From contig CACHLW010000013.1 of assembly GCA_902580765.1 (NCBI GenBank), forward strand, positions 1 through 32,669: a stretch of DNA of 32,669 nt, written 5' to 3'. Origin of the DNA: an uncultured Alphaproteobacteria bacterium. Lineage in GTDB: Bacteria; Pseudomonadota; Alphaproteobacteria; HIMB59; GCA-002718135. The position numbers were made by a program, and so were the translations under genes. The notes under the pieces are model-generated. The model was given only the letters and a program-made list of their open reading frames with translations, was not told the origin of the DNA and ran no database searches. This document shows positions 31,299 through 32,669 of the stretch, piece by piece (position 1 is the first letter of the stretch; every line of letters begins with the position of its first letter).

Positions 31299-32669
31299 TA
31301 TATTTCTAAATTTTTTGCAAATTGAAAGATTTCTTTTGCTATAGGTGCTGCAGTTGATGCACCTGAACCTCCATGTTCAATAACAACAGAAACAGCATAT
31401 TTAGGATTTTCGACTGGCATATATCCAACAAATAAAGCGTGATCTCTTTTTTTCCATTCTACTTCTTTTTTTCTAAAATCATCACTTTCTCTTTCAGCAA
31501 CAGTTATCCTTCTAACTTGTGAAGTACCTGTCTTCCCTGAAAAAGGTGCAAACTCAGATCTTGAATTATATGCTGTACCTTTATTTTCATTTACTACTTT
31601 AAACATTGAATTTTTAATAATTTTAATAGAATTTTGATATTTTGCTAATTTTTCAAATTCAATGTCTTTTTTTTGTTTTATTATATTTGGTATTATTTTT
31701 TTTCCATTAGATGCAATAATAGATGTCATTACAGCAAGTTGTAATGGATTAGTTAATACAAAACCTTGGCCAATTGCTGAGATTAAAGTTTCTCCAGGAT
31801 ACCAACTTTCATCATATTTTTTCTTTTTCCAATCGCGTGAAGGAATAATTCCTTTTTTTTGATTAAGTAAAGGGATATCATAAATTTTTCCTAAACCAAA
31901 ATCTTCAGCAACAATTGCAATTTTATCTATCCCAATTTTTTTTGATATTTCATAAAAAAAAACATCGCATGACTCTTTAATAGCATCACTTACATTCATA
32001 GATCCATGACCATTATTTTTCCAACAATGATAAAGTCTATCACCTAAACTAATTTTTCCATTACAAAAATGTTTTGTATTTGTATCAATTACCCCATTCA
32101 CTAATCCTGCTATCGCAACAATCATTTTAAAAGTTGAGCCTGGAGCATATAAACCTTGAATACATCTGTAAGTAAGTGGTGAAAGTTCGTTCTGCAAAAT
32201 TGAATTCCAATATTCCTTATTTGGTTTTTGTATAATTTTATTAGGATTATAGGATGGAGTGGAAACCATACATAAAATATTACCATTGTTAACATCCATA
32301 AGTACTGCAGACCCTGCTTTGTGTTCTTTTAACAAGTTTAGAGCATATTGTTGAATTCTAAGATCGATAGTAAGTTGAATGTCATTACCTTTTTGACTAT
32401 CTTGCCTTGATATTTCTCTAATTACTCTTCCGTAAGAATTGACTTCAATCTCTCTTTGCCCGGATTTACCTATTAAATTGGGATTAAAACTTTTTTCAAT
32501 ACCATCTTTGCCTATCTCTAGATTAGGCATATTTGCAATAAATGGTAATTCAACTTCTTCTCGATTGGGTTTATTTGTATAACCGATTAAATGTGAAACT
32601 GTATTACTAAATTTGTAAGTTCTCATATAATCTTGAGAAATAAATATACCTTCAATATTAAGTTTATTT
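31298..32669 (-). CDS. mrdA: Penicillin-binding protein 2, transpeptidase (5' end outside window)
   Basis: Class B PBP cross-linking peptidoglycan during elongation, partner of RodA. The frame stays open to the right edge; the 14 residues before the first internal Met read through GIFISQDY, matching the pedestal domain of PBP2, so the N-terminus, including the membrane anchor, is missing from the window. Counting from that internal Met (32626): pedestal residues to about 80, then the transpeptidase domain with nucleophile motif STFK (164-167), second motif SCD in IKESCDVFFYE (Cys in place of Ala or similar, Asp in place of Asn as in many PBP2), and KTG in FSGKTGTSQV. It starts the block that continues with mrdB and livGFHM. 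Confidence 0.95.
   Translation of the reverse strand, partial: NKLNIEGIFISQDYMRTYKFSNTVSHLIGYTNKPNREEVELPFIANMPNLEIGKDGIEKSFNPNLIGKSGQREIEVNSYGRVIREISRQDSQKGNDIQLTIDLRIQQYALNLLKEHKAGSAVLMDVNNGNILCMVSTPSYNPNKIIQKPNKEYWNSILQNELSPLTYRCIQGLYAPGSTFKMIVAIAGLVNGVIDTNTKHFCNGKISLGDRLYHCWKNNGHGSMNVSDAIKESCDVFFYEISKKIGIDKIAIVAEDFGLGKIYDIPLLNQKKGIIPSRDWKKKKYDESWYPGETLISAIGQGFVLTNPLQLAVMTSIIASNGKKIIPNIIKQKKDIEFEKLAKYQNSIKIIKNSMFKVVNENKGTAYNSRSEFAPFSGKTGTSQVRRITVAERESDDFRKKEVEWKKRDHALFVGYMPVENPKYAVSVVIEHGGSGASTAAPIAKEIFQFAKNLEI

Overview
The window is about 32.7 kb of AT-rich, very compact chromosome (roughly 30% GC by eye) from what looks like a streamlined alphaproteobacterium. This is inferred from the two-domain alphaproteobacterial dCTP deaminase, an NDUFA12-type complex I subunit next to a DUF2155 protein, and the aroQ-accB-accC-aat neighbourhood. 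The base composition, tiny or overlapping gene junctions and a prominent liv-type ABC transporter suggest a marine SAR11-like or HIMB59/AEGEAN-169-like lineage; that finer placement is a guess. I see no rRNA, tRNA, insertion sequence, CRISPR array or phage module.

Layout. (1) 1-3840, plus strand: dcd (cut by the left edge), aroQ, accB, accC, aat. (2) 3795-6474, minus strand: a GT9 glycosyltransferase, pyrC, NDUFA12 protein, DUF2155 protein. (3) ygfZ (+) at 6520-7350. (4) 7342-10845, minus: sppA-like peptidase, a 53-aa one-helix protein, single-chain glyS and an MFS transporter. (5) 10975-12012, plus: polyprenyl diphosphate synthase. (6) 12013-12740, minus: a cupin of the mannose-6-phosphate isomerase type and a DUF6165 protein. 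(7) 12779-15851, plus: rpe and an overlapping LysR regulator, a 27-aa extremely basic peptide, a short SbmA/BacA-like transporter and fxsA. (8) 15834-24965, minus, one long probable operon: gpsA, deoC, double aldehyde dehydrogenase, RbsD/FucU mutarotase, ribokinase, a small two-helix membrane protein, exonuclease I, uppP, and a DapA-family lyase. (9) 25116-26297, plus: livJ-type binding protein, ending at the only clear intrinsic terminator. (10) 26345-32669, minus: mrdA (PBP2, cut by the right edge), mrdB/rodA, livG, livF, livH, livM.

How the genes work together. Block 1 and its neighbours are housekeeping (pyrimidine nucleotides, shikimate, fatty acid initiation, N-degron). In block 8, deoC, the aldehyde dehydrogenase, a ribokinase and a mutarotase make a plausible pentose/deoxyribose salvage route: deoxyribose-5-phosphate to glyceraldehyde-3-phosphate plus acetaldehyde, then acetaldehyde to acetate, with gpsA draining triose phosphate toward glycerol-3-phosphate. 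Blocks 9 and 10 give a complete branched-chain or related amino acid ABC importer. Its four inner-membrane and ATPase genes are physically coupled to the cell-elongation genes mrdA-rodA, while the binding protein has its own promoter region and a strong ribosome binding site.

Nothing here is an obviously new multi-gene system. The items most worth a second look are the 27-aa Arg/Lys peptide gene at 14356-14439, the mrdAB-livGFHM coupling, the aldehyde dehydrogenase with a C-terminal half lacking catalytic motifs, the single-chain glycyl-tRNA synthetase and exonuclease I in an alphaproteobacterial context, and the scarcity of leaders and terminators.
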